Positions 27,266 to 37,238 of a DNA stretch of 64,000 bases are shown piece after piece (positions within the stretch are counted from its first letter, which is position 1; each line of letters begins with the position of its first letter). This stretch comes from Symbiodinium natans (lineage: Eukaryota > Sar > Dinophyceae > Suessiales > Symbiodiniaceae), in assembly GCA_905221605.1 (NCBI GenBank), contig CAJNDS010000358.1, positions 282,501 through 346,500 of the forward strand, read 5' to 3'. The translations under genes were made by a program, and so were the position numbers. Under the pieces are notes generated by a model that was not told the DNA's origin, made no database searches, and saw nothing but the letters and a program-made list of their open reading frames with translations.

Positions 27266-27900
27266 CCTTGAAGAACAGAACGGTCAAAAAGCAGGAGGCG
27301 CCGGTTGGGAAGCCGAGCAGGCCAAGGACACCTAGAGAGATTGTCATTGTTTCTGTGCATAGTTTCACCTTTTCCGGAACTTCGGTTCCGAAGAGCCTAA
27401 CCTGGCTAGCGACGCAGTCCGCTTTCGAGAGAAATCGAAACCCTGCGGAACACTATGTGATGTGGATGGAGCCAGGGCAACGTGGTTTTTCCTTTTGGTT
27501 GGTCGGTAGTACGTTTTGTTTTGTTTTGTGGAAGATCATGACACTCAGCTGACAGCGAGAGAGTAAAAGTATTTTGGCAGCCAGCTTTTCGAGACACAGA
27601 AGCCTTTGAAGTGCATGTCTGCTCGCATTGCTTGTGAGTACTGCAGACTATTTTGCAGTCGTGTGCATGTTGAAGGTTTTTACAGTGACATGAGCCAAAT
27701 CTGTGTGTGTGAGTTGTTTTGAGCTTGTGGAGATCCTCAGTGATGAGACAGGGTTGTGCTGAGCTTGTGAGAAGCTCTTGGGGCCCTCCAGCACACAGAC
27801 CTCCGGCTGAACCTTTCACATCTAGGGCCTCCAATATAAGCACAGACCTCCCCTGTACCTACAGCAGTGGGGACCTCTAGCATGGCTGCAAAGCTGCATG
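27266..27900. other. Unique region, no confident gene
   Basis: Two opposed ORFs (27268-27552 +, 27406-27843 -) lack recognisable domains and have unremarkable codon use. No telomere-like units. Confidence 0.4.
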
Positions 27901-28090
27901 TCAACCTCTAGCAGCAACCCTCTCGCATGCAGACCTCTAGACCTCGCAGCAACCTCTCGCAGATACCTCTCGCAGCAACCTCTCCCAGATACCTCTCCCA
28001 AAACCTCTCCCAGATACCTCTCGCAGAAGATACCTCTCGACCTCTCGCATATTCCTCTCGCAGAACACCTCTCGCAGATATCTCTCTAAC
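27900..28090 (+). repeat. CCTCTCGCAGA minisatellite
   Basis: Tandem 10-20-bp units built on CAGATACCTCTCGCAGCAAC and shorter versions. It reads through in frame into the coding-like segment that follows. Confidence 0.8.
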
Positions 28091-28102
28091 ATGTTCCCAC
28101 GC

Positions 28103-28685
28103 AGGCCAGGCCCTGCCAGAGGTGTCCGAGGGCTCCAGTGCTGCCGCCGTGCCAGAGGGCTCCAGTGCTGCGGTCAGGAAGTGGTCGCAGAATCGTGGGC
28201 CGCACACCACGGGGTCGGTGCCAGCTCCACAGCTCCTGGAGGCCAGAGGCTTGGTTCTCCGAGAGCAGGGCCTCTGTCTGCGGCTCCCGCCGCATTCCGG
28301 ACTCGAGTCCTGGCGCTACGAGCTCGATGACACGGAGATGCTGGACTTGCGTTACTTCAACCTCCCGGTGCAGGACGCGGCTCCTTGGCCTCAGTGTATC
28401 GACGAATATCTTCATGACAAGCGCTCCTACGCCGCATGGAATCTCCTGTCGCAGTACCTCCGCCACTACCTGTGCTCGGGCCTCAGAGTTCAGCCAGAGC
28501 GATATTTTGCAAGAGATTCTCGACGGCTTCATGCGCCAGCACTCCCGTGCCCGCCAGACTTCGACCCTTTATCGAGGCTGAAATCTCCCACCGGGCAGCG
28601 TGCCGACGTTGTGTGTACGGAAAAGGCGTGCATCTGCCGACATGCAGCTATGCTGGACATTATATTTCCAGAACCCGTTGCGTGA
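28103..28685 (+). CDS. Hypothetical protein or long exon
   Basis: The frame is open from ATG 27927 to TGA 28683-28685 (252 codons), but the first 55 codons come from the minisatellite. A better start may be an acceptor after about 28090. The body has a short repeat (EVSEGSSAAAVPEGSSAAV) and then strongly coding sequence (SWRYELDDTEMLDLRYF, WPQCIDEYLHDKRSYAAW, LLSQYLRHYLCSGL) with a high share of G/C third positions. No family recognised. Confidence 0.5.
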
Positions 28686-28754
28686 CTCGGCAATTATGGG
28701 GCAAACTAGGCTCTGTCACCTGTGTGTCAAGTGATTCCAAGCAGGTGTTTGGCA

Positions 28755-29120
28755 GTGAGGTGCTTCACCCCTGTCTGTTTGTGTTTTCCTTGCGCTGAGG
28801 TGCTTCACCCGTGCTCGGAATTAACATTCTACTACTACTATATACTGTGATTGTTATTAATAATAGCTCAGTTTCTTCTTCTTCTTCTTCTTATTTATTA
28901 TTCTTATTATTATTCTAGAAATAATTCGGGGGTATGACGGCGAGGTGCTTCACCCCTGTCTGTTTGTGTCTGTAGGAATTCCTTGCGCTGAGGTGCTTCA
29001 CCCGTGCTCGGACTTCAATAAATAATAATAACAATTCGGGTGTGTGACAGTTCACCCCTGTCTGTTTGTGTCGATAGGCATTCCTTGCGCTGAGGTGCTT
29101 CACCCGTGCTCGGACTTAAG
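28755..29120 (+). repeat. Three diverged copies of a 70-bp unit
   Basis: CTTCACCCCTGTCTGTTTGTGT...TTCCTTGCGCTGAGGTGCTTCACCCGTGCTCGG occurs at about 28762, 28946 and 29052. The copies are separated by AT-rich CTT, TTATTA and AATAATAAT microsatellites. The unit itself holds a double GAGGTGCTTCACCC. Confidence 0.8.
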
Positions 29121-29497
29121 TAACACTACTAGTACACTATTATTATTGTTATACTATATGGCACGACTTGTCAGGAAAGTCGAAGATGACGGCTGTTGAG
29201 TAGCTCAGCCTATATATGGGAATAGTGCTGCAAGTACAGTTGATTTTCTAGAAGAAATTCGCATTCTTCGAATGAGGAAATTTCGGCTCTCAGAAACATC
29301 ACAGGTCCCGAGTGGACCCGGGAAAATTTTCTTGTGGCCACGGGAATAGCTCCTCTCGGCCTGGGAAGGGAGCGGGGCACTGCAACGAGAGTGGATGGAC
29401 GTGCGAAGCAGTCAGATGGCTGCGAGACCAGCGCGCGCGAGAGTCCTCGGACTGGTTCCTCAGCTGTCGTTTCAGGAAGCTGCGGATTGGGACATCC
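29121..29497. other. Unique flank of the second Copia element
   Basis: No telomere-like repeats. Short overlapping frames (29312-29612) run into the LTR and look non-coding. Confidence 0.4.
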
Positions 29498-29502
29498 AGC
29501 TT

Positions 29503-29620
29503 ACGTGAAGAGATCCGAGGTATATGCTCAGTGTCACAACAATGTGCGCTTACCAATTTGGCTCAAGCTAAAGCTCGAGATCATCGGAAAACAGTTCTGT
29601 GCAGAGTTGTGAAGATGCGT
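29503..29620 (+). repeat. 5' LTR of the deleted Copia element
   Basis: Begins ACGTGAAG and ends GATGCGT. Contains CCAATTTGGCTCAAG (29553-29567), 14 of 15 bases identical to the dinoflagellate spliced leader. Confidence 0.93.
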
Positions 29621-29631
29621 GGTTATCAGCC
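29621..29631 (+). promoter_or_regulatory. Putative primer binding site
   Basis: GGTTATCAGCC follows the LTR directly and differs by one base from the site of the first element (GGTTAACAGCC), supporting a shared tRNA anticodon-arm primer. Confidence 0.55.
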
Positions 29632-29656
29632 GTAGTTGCTGCGGGACTGAGCTGCA

Positions 29657-30331
29657 TTGATCTCGTCTTGGATGTGGCGTGATTTGATAAAGCGCGTCGA
29701 CATAGATGAGGTGACAAGTGTTGACCGATTTTTAGGACGATGTCACATCTTTCGTGACCGAACGGTGTATATGCACATGCATGAGTATGCACGTCAGGCA
29801 GTTGATCTGTGCTTGAGCTTGCCAGGCTCCAAACCCCTGAAGCATGCATGCACACCATATGCCACGGAGGGCTCCCTAACACAGGAGGACTAGTCTTAGC
29901 AGACTCGGCCGCATAGTACTAATGAAAGTCCTGTGGCTGTGTCGGCTGTGCCGACCGGATCTTGCTTACTGCAAGCAGAGTTGGTGTCACTTGCTGATGG
30001 CCTTTTCACAGAAGCTCTTGCGGTCCAAGATGTCCTGTCAAAGGTCGCAGGGTCTACAATTCCCATTTGCGTGAGAGAAGACAACGAGGCGGTTTTGAAG
30101 GTGCTTAGGGCCGGATATTCCGTGAAACTCAGGGGATTGATTCGCACACAGAAGCTGTCGATAGCGATCTCACACCATCTGCGAGAACACGCAGAGGACA
30201 TCTGGCTAGAGTACACTCGTTCGGAAGATCAGTTCGCTGACATCCTCACTAAGGCGACGGCTCGGCCTCTTTTTGAGGCGTTGTTACACAAGCTTGGCCT
30301 TACCAAGGTCCCTCAGTCCATGACTTCCTAG
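29657..30331 (+). pseudogene. Copia RT-tail and RNase H remnant
   Basis: Three pieces in shifting frames. 29657-29893 reads RDLIKRVDIDEVTSVDRFLG (RT C-terminal side). 29907-29970 reads GRIVLMKVLWLCRLCRPDLA, matching the RT end of the first element (KVLMKALWLGRLARPDL). 29950-30331 is the RNase H C-terminal half, with AELVSLADG, REDNEAVLKVLRAGYS and ADILTKA. The RNase H N-terminal part is deleted at about 29970. Confidence 0.85.
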
Positions 30332-30686
30332 TCATCGTCGTCGTACCGTTAGGCCTGCGCGTCGCGACGCGGCTAGCTGGAAACGCTCTTGACTTGACCT
30401 GCGCACCGCGCGGTAGGAAAAGAGCAGCTGAGGATGTGGGGCAGCGGCTGAGGCGCAGTGGCGCGGGCGGCAAGTCTGGGAGCAGCTTCAGAATGAGGGC
30501 CGGAAGTGTGTATAGTCTTGTACAGGTACATATTTTTCACCACTGTCTTCCGCCCAGTTGGCTTCCCAGGCTGCGCCGGACTAAAGGCTCTTCCCCGGAC
30601 CTTTTCTGGGGCAGAGATCCTCCTCGTGGCCAGGGCGAGAGGGGTCGCTACGGCTCTTTGTCCTTGCTGTTCCACTGAGAGGGGGG

Positions 30687-30805
30687 ACGTGAAGAGATCC
30701 GAGGTATATGCTCAGTGTCACAACAATGTGCGCTTACCAATTTGGCTCAAGCTAAAGCTCGAGATCATCGGCAAAACAGTTCTGTGCAGAGCTGTGAAGA
30801 TGCGT
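30687..30805 (+). repeat. 3' LTR of the deleted Copia element
   Basis: Differs from the 5' LTR by one inserted C and one T/C change. Spliced-leader-like CCAATTTGGCTCAAG at 30737-30751. Followed by AGCTT. Confidence 0.93.
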
Positions 30806-30865
30806 AGCTTTGCTATGGCTGCACATGTGGCTGCAGTCCCCTGAAGGCACAAGTTGCTGGTTTCC

Positions 30866-31165
30866 CTAAAGCCTACACCCTAACCCAAACCCTGAACCCT
30901 AAACCCTAAACCCCAAACCCTAAACCCTACTACGACTGCACTCGTGGTTGCATTCCCCTCGAGGCAAGCGGCTGGTTTTTACTCAAGAATCCGCGTTCTT
31001 AGTGTTGCGCTCGCTGCAGTGAGTTTTGGACGGAGCCCACCCACCCACACACACACACACACCCACACACACACACACACCCACACACACACACACCCAC
31101 ACCCACACCCACACTCACACCCACACACACACACAGAGCGCGCGCACACACACACACACACACAA
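30866..31165. repeat. CCCTAAA patch and CA microsatellite
   Basis: CCCTAAA units 30870-30930; a (CA)n/(CCCACA)n tract 31040-31164. The ORFs across the CA tract are low complexity. Confidence 0.9.
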
Positions 31166-31253
31166 CTTATGATCCTTTTTGGGGTCCCTAAACATTACGT
31201 GCCGTATTGTAATAGGGACCCAAAAAGGGACCATAATTTTGACAGCCACCCAT
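31165..31253. repeat. Palindromic element, GGGTCCC type
   Basis: TTATGATCCTTTTTGGGGTCCC and GGGACCCAAAAAGGGACCATAA are inverted arms around a short AT-rich loop. Confidence 0.7.
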
Positions 31254-31259
31254 ATACAA

Positions 31260-31610
31260 CCCTACAACCCTACATCCCTGCAACACAAACTCCCTACAAA
31301 GAAAGCCTAAAACCGAACAAGCCCTCATAACCCTAATAGCCTAACAGCCCCAAAACCCTAATTCCTAAACCCGAATTGCCCTGGGCCCTGGTAGCCCTAA
31401 ACCCTAAACCCTAAACCCTAAACCCTAAACCCTAAACCCTAAACCCTAAACCCTAAACCCTAAACCCTAAACCCTAAACCCTAAACCCTAAACCCTAAAC
31501 CCCTAAACACTAAGCCTTAAGCCCTAAGCCTTAAACCCTAAGCCCTAAACCCTAAACCCTAAACCCCTAAACACTAAGCCTTAAGCCCTAAGCCTTAAAC
31601 CCCAGCTCCA
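31260..31610 (-). repeat. CCCTAAA array
   Basis: Degenerate to 31390, then a perfect array (31393-31500), then a duplicated block CCCTAAACACTAAGCCTTAAGC (31501 and 31565). Confidence 0.93.
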
Positions 31611-31618
31611 CAAAGCAG

Positions 31619-31688
31619 GACCTCGGCATGAACCTGGTGGCCGAGCCCCAGGGCCGGTGTCCTCATGGGGTCTTCGCAGGGCTGGAGG
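31619..31688 (+). CDS. Candidate exon
   Basis: Acceptor CAAAGCAG|G, donor GGAGG|GTAGGG, phase 0 in and 1 out. Reads DLGMNLVAEPQGRC then PHGVFAGLE. The Gly codon completes with the next exon at 32510. Confidence 0.55.
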
Positions 31689-32500
31689 GTAGGGTTTAGG
31701 GTTTAGAGTTTAGGGTTTAGGGTTTAGGGTTTAGGATCTAGGGTCTAGGGTTTAGGGTTTAGGGTTTGGGCTTTAGTTTTTTATGGCTTTGGGGTGTAGG
31801 GTTTTAGGTTTAGGGTTCAGGGTTTTGGGGTTTAGGGTTTATAGGGTTCAGGGCTTTGGCATTTTAGGATTGAGGGTTTTAGGGTTTCGGGGTTTAGTAA
31901 AGTTTAGCGTTTTGGGGTTTTAGGGTTGAGGGTGTTTGGGTTTCAGGGTTTTCAGGGCTGTAGGGGTTTTGGGTTATAGGGTTATTGGGGTCATTAGGGT
32001 TATAAGTGTTTTTAGGGCTTTTTTTGGGTTATCAAGGCTGTAGGGTTTTAGGGTTTTAGGGTTTTCGGGTGTTAGGGTTTAGGTTGAGTGGTGAGCTTTG
32101 CAAACTTTAGGATTAAAGGGTTGAAGGTTTCGAGTTTGAGGGTTTGAAGGTTGAGGATTTCAGGTTTTCGAGTTGAAGTTTTGTCACAAGTCTGAACCCG
32201 TAGCCCTGTTTTCTGTCAGGTGTGCCCTACCCTCTGAACCCTAAAACCCCATCGATTCCTCCCTATCCTGAACTCTTCGCCACGCCTCAGTGACTCAGCC
32301 CTACAAACCCTAAAACCTATAAACCTACGAACCCACATTAAGCTACTAAATCCCTGAATCCGAAAACCCCAGACCCCAAACCCAACCCCAAACCCCAAAC
32401 CCGAACCCCAAACCCCAAACCCTAAACCCTAAACCGTAAACCGTAAACCGTAAACCGTAAACCCTGAACCCTGAACCCTAAACCCTAAACCCTAAACACC
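31689..32500. repeat. TTTAGGG then CCCTAAA derived DNA
   Basis: A TTTAGGG array (31689-31775) decays through TTTTAGGG types to about 32180, then flips to C-rich repeats (32230-32500), including a CCGTAAA run. This fits an intron that starts G-rich and ends C-rich. Confidence 0.88.
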
Positions 32501-32509
32501 GAACCCTAG

Positions 32510-32580
32510 GCAGCCCGGCGTGCCTCCCGTGCTACTCCTGCAAGATGCCGAAAGGGTGCGGTTCTCAAAGCTTTGGCTGG
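32510..32580 (+). CDS. Candidate exon, Cys-rich
   Basis: Acceptor CCCTAG|GC, donor GGCTGG|GTTTAG, phase 1 in and 0 out. Reads SPACLPCYSCKMPKGCGS then QSFGW. Five Cys, CxxCxxC type. A similar Cys pattern occurs in the candidate at 40280. Confidence 0.5.
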
Positions 32581-32745
32581 GTTTAGGCTTTAGGGTTTAG
32601 GGTTTCGGGTTTCGGGTTTCGGGTTTCGGGTTTAGGGTTTAGGTTTAGGGCTTAGGGTTTAGGGATGAGGGTTTAAGGTTTAGGGTTTCGGGTTTCGGGT
32701 TTCGGGTTTAGAGTTTAGGGTTTAGGGTTTAGGGTGTAGCACGGG
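32581..32745 (+). repeat. TTTAGGG/TTTCGGG array
   Basis: G-rich array containing two TTTCGGG runs with a TTTAGGG spacer, a likely internal duplication. Confidence 0.92.
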
Positions 32746-32871
32746 TCAGCTGAACGCAATAGTGGGAAGACATGCCCACCCCAAGGCCACCCAATCACAA
32801 CTCACTGCGAAACCAAACCGGAGCCAGCCCAAACCAAGCCAACCATTCACGACTCACACGTCGAATATTTT

Positions 32872-33127
32872 CATTAATGTTGACTTCGCATTAATCAACC
32901 CCCCCCCCTTCATTGATCAATCTCTCCGGCCAGGGCCTCCTCAATAATATTCGCCTAAATCCTGGTAGGACGTAGTATTAGTTTTAGTATTAGGTAGTAG
33001 CACCACGCCCGTAAAAAAGAAATATTCCGGGCCTGATTTTATAATTGTGGCGGGCTACATTATTGTGTTCTGGCAGCTGGATTTTATAATTGCGGCGGGA
33101 ATTCCTAATGTGAAGTCAACATTACAG
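32872..33127. repeat. Foldback element with TTAATGTTGACTTC ends
   Basis: TTAATGTTGACTTCGCATTA at the left and TAATGTGAAGTCAACATTA at the right are inverted repeats. Inside are two copies of GATTTTATAATTG(T/C)GGCGGG. Resembles a short non-autonomous DNA transposon. Confidence 0.6.
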
Positions 33128-33189
33128 GACACTAAAGTTTCTTCGGACTTCGAATGGTTGGGAAAGATCTCGAAGACGACCAAGCTCCA

Positions 33190-33745
33190 GCAGGCAGTCT
33201 AAGCCTTCAATCCTGGGTCACTTAGAACTTTGGGCCACCCCTTTAGGTTTTTGCGAAGGGGACGGTCTGGGCCGAAGGGCCTTCTCGTGGGGAACTCAGG
33301 CGTGAGTAGGTTGCAAGTTGAGGGTCACTTGGGGCCACAAGGTTGTTGCGAAGGGGACGGTCTGGGCCGAAGGGCCCTCTCATAGAAAATTCAGGCGTGA
33401 AAAGGTTGCAGCTTGGGGCTCACTTGGGGCCAAGACAAAGGGTACCCCTTCAGGTTGTTGCGAAGGGGACGGTCTGAACCGAAAACCCCCTCAGACAAAA
33501 CTCAAGCGTGAATAGGTTGCGCAAAGGATACCCCTTCAGGGCCCCCTGCTTACTGCAAAGGTTAAAGGCCCCCTGCTTACTGGAGGGTTTAGGGTCCCAC
33601 CTACTGGAAGGCTGGGAGGGTTTAAGGCTCGTGCTTAGATGGTTTAAGCCTCCGTTGCTGCTGGGAGGGTTCAAGGCCCCCCCCCGCTTACTGGGAGGGT
33701 TTAAGGTCCCCCTGCCTACGTTTAGGCCCTGCTTACTGGGTGGTC
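33190..33745 (+). repeat. Degenerate tandem repeats
   Basis: A unit of about 95-115 bp with GTTGCGAAGGGGACGGTCTG occurs three times (33252, 33342, 33457). It is followed by shorter units around GGCCCCCTGCTTACTGG...GGGTTTAAGG (33538-33745). Confidence 0.8.
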
Positions 33746-33859
33746 GCGGCATTGCCGACATTCGTCACAGGGGAGCCCCTGCTGAGACGCCCCAGGACTT
33801 TCAGGCCCGCCAAAAACCCTGCCCCAAGGGGTCCTCCCAGGGTTTCCAAGGCTTCTCAG

Positions 33860-33990
33860 GTGTTTTTAAAGGCAAAAAATTTTCGGCAGGGATACAACCC
33901 CTCAAGGGTGCGGTGGGCAGGCTCTGCAGCTCAAGCAGAGCCTGCCATGGTCTCGCTGAGCGCTCGACTGCGCCCGCCTACCCAACAGAG
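33860..33990 (+). CDS. Candidate exon
   Basis: Acceptor GCTTCTCAG|G and strong donor CAGAG|GTGAGA, phase 0 in and 2 out. Reads VFLKAKNFRQGYNPSRVRW then AGSAAQAEPAMVSLSARL. Not flanked by C-rich repeats, unlike most others. Confidence 0.45.
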
Positions 33991-33999
33991 GTGAGAGGG

Positions 34000-35065
34000 G
34001 TGGCGAGCGGGCTTAGGGTTTAGGGATGAGGGTTTAGGGTTTCGGGATGGGTTTAGGGTCTAGGTTTTAGGGTTCAAGCTTTTTTTGGGCTTAGGGTTTA
34101 GGGTCCAAGGACTGAGTTCCTCCGACTCCATAGGTCTTGGACGCGAAGCGTCGGTTGTACCCTGTTTAATCCTCGGTTACTGGGCAACCTAGCCACCTCT
34201 AGAGCGCTGAACCCTGTTTCCCTACTACTGCTGTAGCACCCAAAGCCGTAAACCCCAACCGCCCTTGATCCTCGGGTTCGGCTCCCAAAGCCCGAAGCTC
34301 TAAACCCCCCACTCCCCTGCTGCCAGGTGGATTTTCTCGGACCTGGCCGTGCGCACCTCAGTTCAGAACTCGTTTGGGTCAAAATGCTAGAGGGCTTTAG
34401 GGGCAGGTTTATGAAGCGTAAAGGCTTTCTCATGGGATGATGAGTTTTTTCTGAACCCAATAGTCTACTGAATTCCCCTGAAATTGACGAAGTAGTTAGG
34501 ATGTCTAGGGTGTAGGGCTTAAGGTTGAGGATTGGTTTCTTGGATCGCAATTGAGTTTCGGGTTACAGGGTTTAGGTTTTTACGGGCCTACAGCTTCCAT
34601 GCACTGCAACCATGGGTCGAAGACTGTGGCTGATTCTCAGGTGCCCTGTACCCTAAACCCTAAAGCCTAAACCCTGAACCCTGAACCCTGAACCCCTAAA
34701 CCATAAAGCTCCCCATGTTTCCCAGCTCCGAATCCTTAGCCAACGCCCTGCCGTCTCCTACCCCCCCAATCATGTCATAATCATCAAACGGGCTGTTTAT
34801 GTGTAGGTGAGTGTGTGTATAGGATGGGTGTCCTTTTTGGGGATACTGGCAAGAAAAACCTACTTCACATCTGCACACCCCTCACATCAGCGAAGGCCCG
34901 GCTAGCTCCATCTTGCGTGAATGAGTTTTTCACTTTACACTTTTTGGATACTCTAACCCCTTCCGGAACTGAAAGTGTACACTGTTTTGGGGCTTATGAA
35001 CTCAGGAACTAAGTCAAAACACACACCCACACACACACACAAAGACCTAAACCCTAACGCACAGA
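34000..35065. other. Spacer, no gene seen
   Basis: TTTAGGG patches at 34011-34110, unique DNA to 34640, and CCCTAAA patches at 34650-34705. ORFs are short or antisense to repeats. Confidence 0.5.
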
Positions 35066-35070
35066 CCCAG

Positions 35071-35154
35071 TCCGGCCGCCTCAATTTGGAGAGGTTGGCG
35101 CCCTGAAGGACTACCGGGAGAAGTTTCCAGGACTTTTCGAGGCTGGCTCCATGG
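35071..35154 (+). CDS. Candidate exon
   Basis: Acceptor GACCCAG|TC (or GGAGAG|G, start 35094, phase 0) and a GC donor ATGG|GCTCAA. Reads RPPQFGEVGALKDYREKF then PGLFEAGSM. The later start suits the phase of the exon ending at 32580. Confidence 0.5.
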
Positions 35155-35179
35155 GCTCAAAAGCTTTAGGGCTTAGTGG

Positions 35180-35332
35180 CTTACCCCAAACCCTAAACCC
35201 TGAACCCTAACCCTGAACCCTAACCCTAAACCCTAAACCCTAAACCCTAAGCCCTAAACCCTAAACCCTAAACCCTAAACCCTAAACCCTAAACCCTAAA
35301 CCCTAAACCCTAAACCCTAAACCCTAAACCCT
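35180..35332 (-). repeat. CCCTAAA array
   Basis: Near-perfect array ending CCCTACGT, where the foldback element inserted. Confidence 0.95.
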
Positions 35333-35336
35333 ACGT

Positions 35337-35995
35337 TTGTGACGCGGCTTGTTAGCTACTTCTATGAAATCCTGGAAATGATTTATTTCCGAAAACAATG
35401 CGAATAAAATGTAATCCAAAAAGCGAAAAAAAAGCCCCACTACTCAAAATATGCAAAAACAATGACAAAAAAAAGACCCTTAAAAAACACAAAAAATGAC
35501 TCTAAAAAAGCAAGAAAAATGTGTGCTTTTGGTTTGTTTGTTTTCGTTGTTTGTGGCTGCTGGGTCGCTTTTTGGGTCGCTTTTTATTCGCTGATTTTTC
35601 TTTTTTTTCGCTTTTTTCCTAGGAAAAAAGCGGAAAAAACAAGCGAAAAAAAGCGACCCAAAAAGCGACGTTTTGCCTTTTTCGCTGCATTATCGCTTTT
35701 TGGTCGCTTCTTGGGTCGCTTTTTTTCCGCTTTTTTTTCGCTTTTTTTCCGCTTTTTTCCTAGGAAAAAAGCAAAAAAAACGAATGAAAAGCGACCCAAA
35801 AAGCGACCCAAAAAGCGATAATGCGGCGAAAAAAGCAAAACAAAAGCGAAACAATTGTATCCCCTTTTCTGAACCCATTATTTTCGCTTTTTCGGTGTCA
35901 TTTTTTTCGCATTTTAAAAAAAATCGATTCGGTTTCTTTTCGGAAAATAAATCATGTAGCCAAAACCTTAGAAGTAGCTCTAAGCCGCATCACAA
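35337..35995. mobile_element. 659-bp foldback (MITE-like) element with 8-bp target duplication
   Basis: Terminal inverted repeats TTGTGACGCGGCTT...AAGCCGCATCACAA extend about 60 bp with GCTACTTCTA and ATGATTTATTT blocks. The 8-bp direct repeat CCCTACGT lies at 35329-35336 and 35996-36003. The core is AT-rich, built of AAAAAGCGACCC and its complement, with two hairpins centred on TTTTCCTAGGAAAA (about 35619 and 35761). Long ORFs inside are low complexity. An 8-bp duplication is known for hAT and some other DNA transposons; no transposase is present. Confidence 0.85.
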
Positions 35996-36003
35996 CCCTA
36001 CGT

Positions 36004-37130
36004 CGTCATTGAGGTGTTTTTGGGGGGGGATTTGGGGTTCCTTAGGGTGGCGGGTGCGGCCAGGCGCTCAGAAGTCGCCGGGGCACGAACACCAGGCAAG
36101 TCAAGGACGGGGGTTTTAGGGGTTCGCGGTTTAGGGTTTAGGGTTTAGGGTTTAGGGTTTAGGGTTTAGGGTTTAGGGTTTAGGGTTTAGGGGTATAGGG
36201 GTTTAGGGTTTAGGGTTTAGGGGTTTAGGGGTTTAGGGGTTTAGGGGTTTAGGGGTTTAGGGGTTTAGGGTTTAGGGGTATAGGGGTATAGGGGTTTAGG
36301 GTGTAGGTTTTAGGGGTTCAGGGTGCAGGGATTTGGGGCTCGGGGTGCAGGGGTTCGGGGTGCAGGGGTTTAGGGTTGGGGTTTAGGGGTTCAGGGTTTA
36401 GGGGTTTAGGGGTTTAGGAGTTTAGGGGTTCAGGGGTTAGGGGTGTAGGGGTTCAGGGTTCATGGGTTTAGGGTTTTAGGGGTTTAGGGGTTTAGCGGTT
36501 TAGCGGTTTAGGGGTTTAGGGGTTTAGGGGTTTAGGGGTTTAGGGGTTTAGGGGTTTAGGGGTTTAGGGTGTTTGGGGGTTTTGGGGTCTAGGGGTTTAG
36601 GGTGTTTGGGGGTTTTGGGGTCTCGGGGTTTAGGGGTTTAGGGGTTTAAGGGTTTCGGGGTTTAAGGGTTTAGGGGTTTGGGGTTCAGGGTTTAGGGCAT
36701 TAGGAGTTAGGATGTTTGTGTTCGGAGCTTGGCCACTAAACGGTTGTCACCCCGTGCTAATGGGCACCTGCACCCCAGATTAGCCCTACCTACATGTAAG
36801 CTTCGGTAGGCACTTGGGATATAATTATAGGGTTTAGGGGTTTAGGGTTCGGGTTTGGGGGTTTAGGGTTGAGGGTTCAGGGTTTAGGGTTGAGGGAGGC
36901 TCTTGGGATGTGTTTTCATTGCTCGTTTTTGTATAGGAGATCACCAAACAAGAATATCTTTCAGAGGGTTTCAGGGGCCAGCCTGCAGCCCTAAACCCCA
37001 AATGGTAGGGTTCAGAGTTTCGGAGGTACGCCTAGAAGGGACCCTCAAAGTTGTTCGCCTATCACGGGCACTCTGATGGGGACGTAGGAAATGGGGGCGT
37101 GGGCAGTTGGAACCATACACGGCATATAAA
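36004..37130 (+). repeat. TTTAGGG and TTTAGGGG arrays
   Basis: TTTAGGG (36130-36190), TTTAGGGG (36190-36690) with TATAGGGG and TGCAGGGG variants, and weaker repeats to 36900. A possible coding island at 36060-36110 is weak. 36905-37130 holds no gene. Confidence 0.9.
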
Positions 37131-37233
37131 CTTACTTCTCCAACAGCTGAACTTTAAACTTTTTGGGGTTTCCTTATTTAGTAGGAATAATAAAGTTTAA
37201 CCTTTTTTTTCCCTTGGTTGTAGGAGAAGTAAG
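37131..37233. repeat. Palindromic element, CTTACTTCTCC...GGAGAAGTAAG family, copy 2
   Basis: Perfect terminal pair CTTACTTCTCC/GGAGAAGTAAG. It ends 5 bp before the acceptor AAAG|G of the exon at 37239. Confidence 0.75.
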
Positions 37234-37238
37234 TAAAG

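Larger units (their letters stand above)
29503..30805 (+). mobile_element. Second Copia element, internally deleted
   Basis: LTRs of 118 and 119 bp (29503-29620, 30687-30805) differ by one base and one indel. A 5-bp target duplication AGCTT lies at 29498-29502 and 30806-30810. Primer-site-like GGTTATCAGCC is at 29621 and polypurine GAGAGGGGGG at 30677-30686. The internal 1.07 kb keeps only RT-tail and RNase H remnants, so it is non-autonomous. Confidence 0.93.

Noticed and set aside
27406-27843. Minus-strand 145-codon ORF
   Set aside because: No domain, weak codon bias, opposed by another open frame; left as an unassigned region.
30944-31330. His/Thr-rich ORF and its Cys/Val-rich antisense
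   Set aside because: Products of the CA repeat tract.
35462-36119. ORFs of 119-148 codons on both strands, rich in Lys, Phe and Arg
   Set aside because: They fall in the A/T-rich hairpin core of the foldback element. Both strands are equally open and low complexity.
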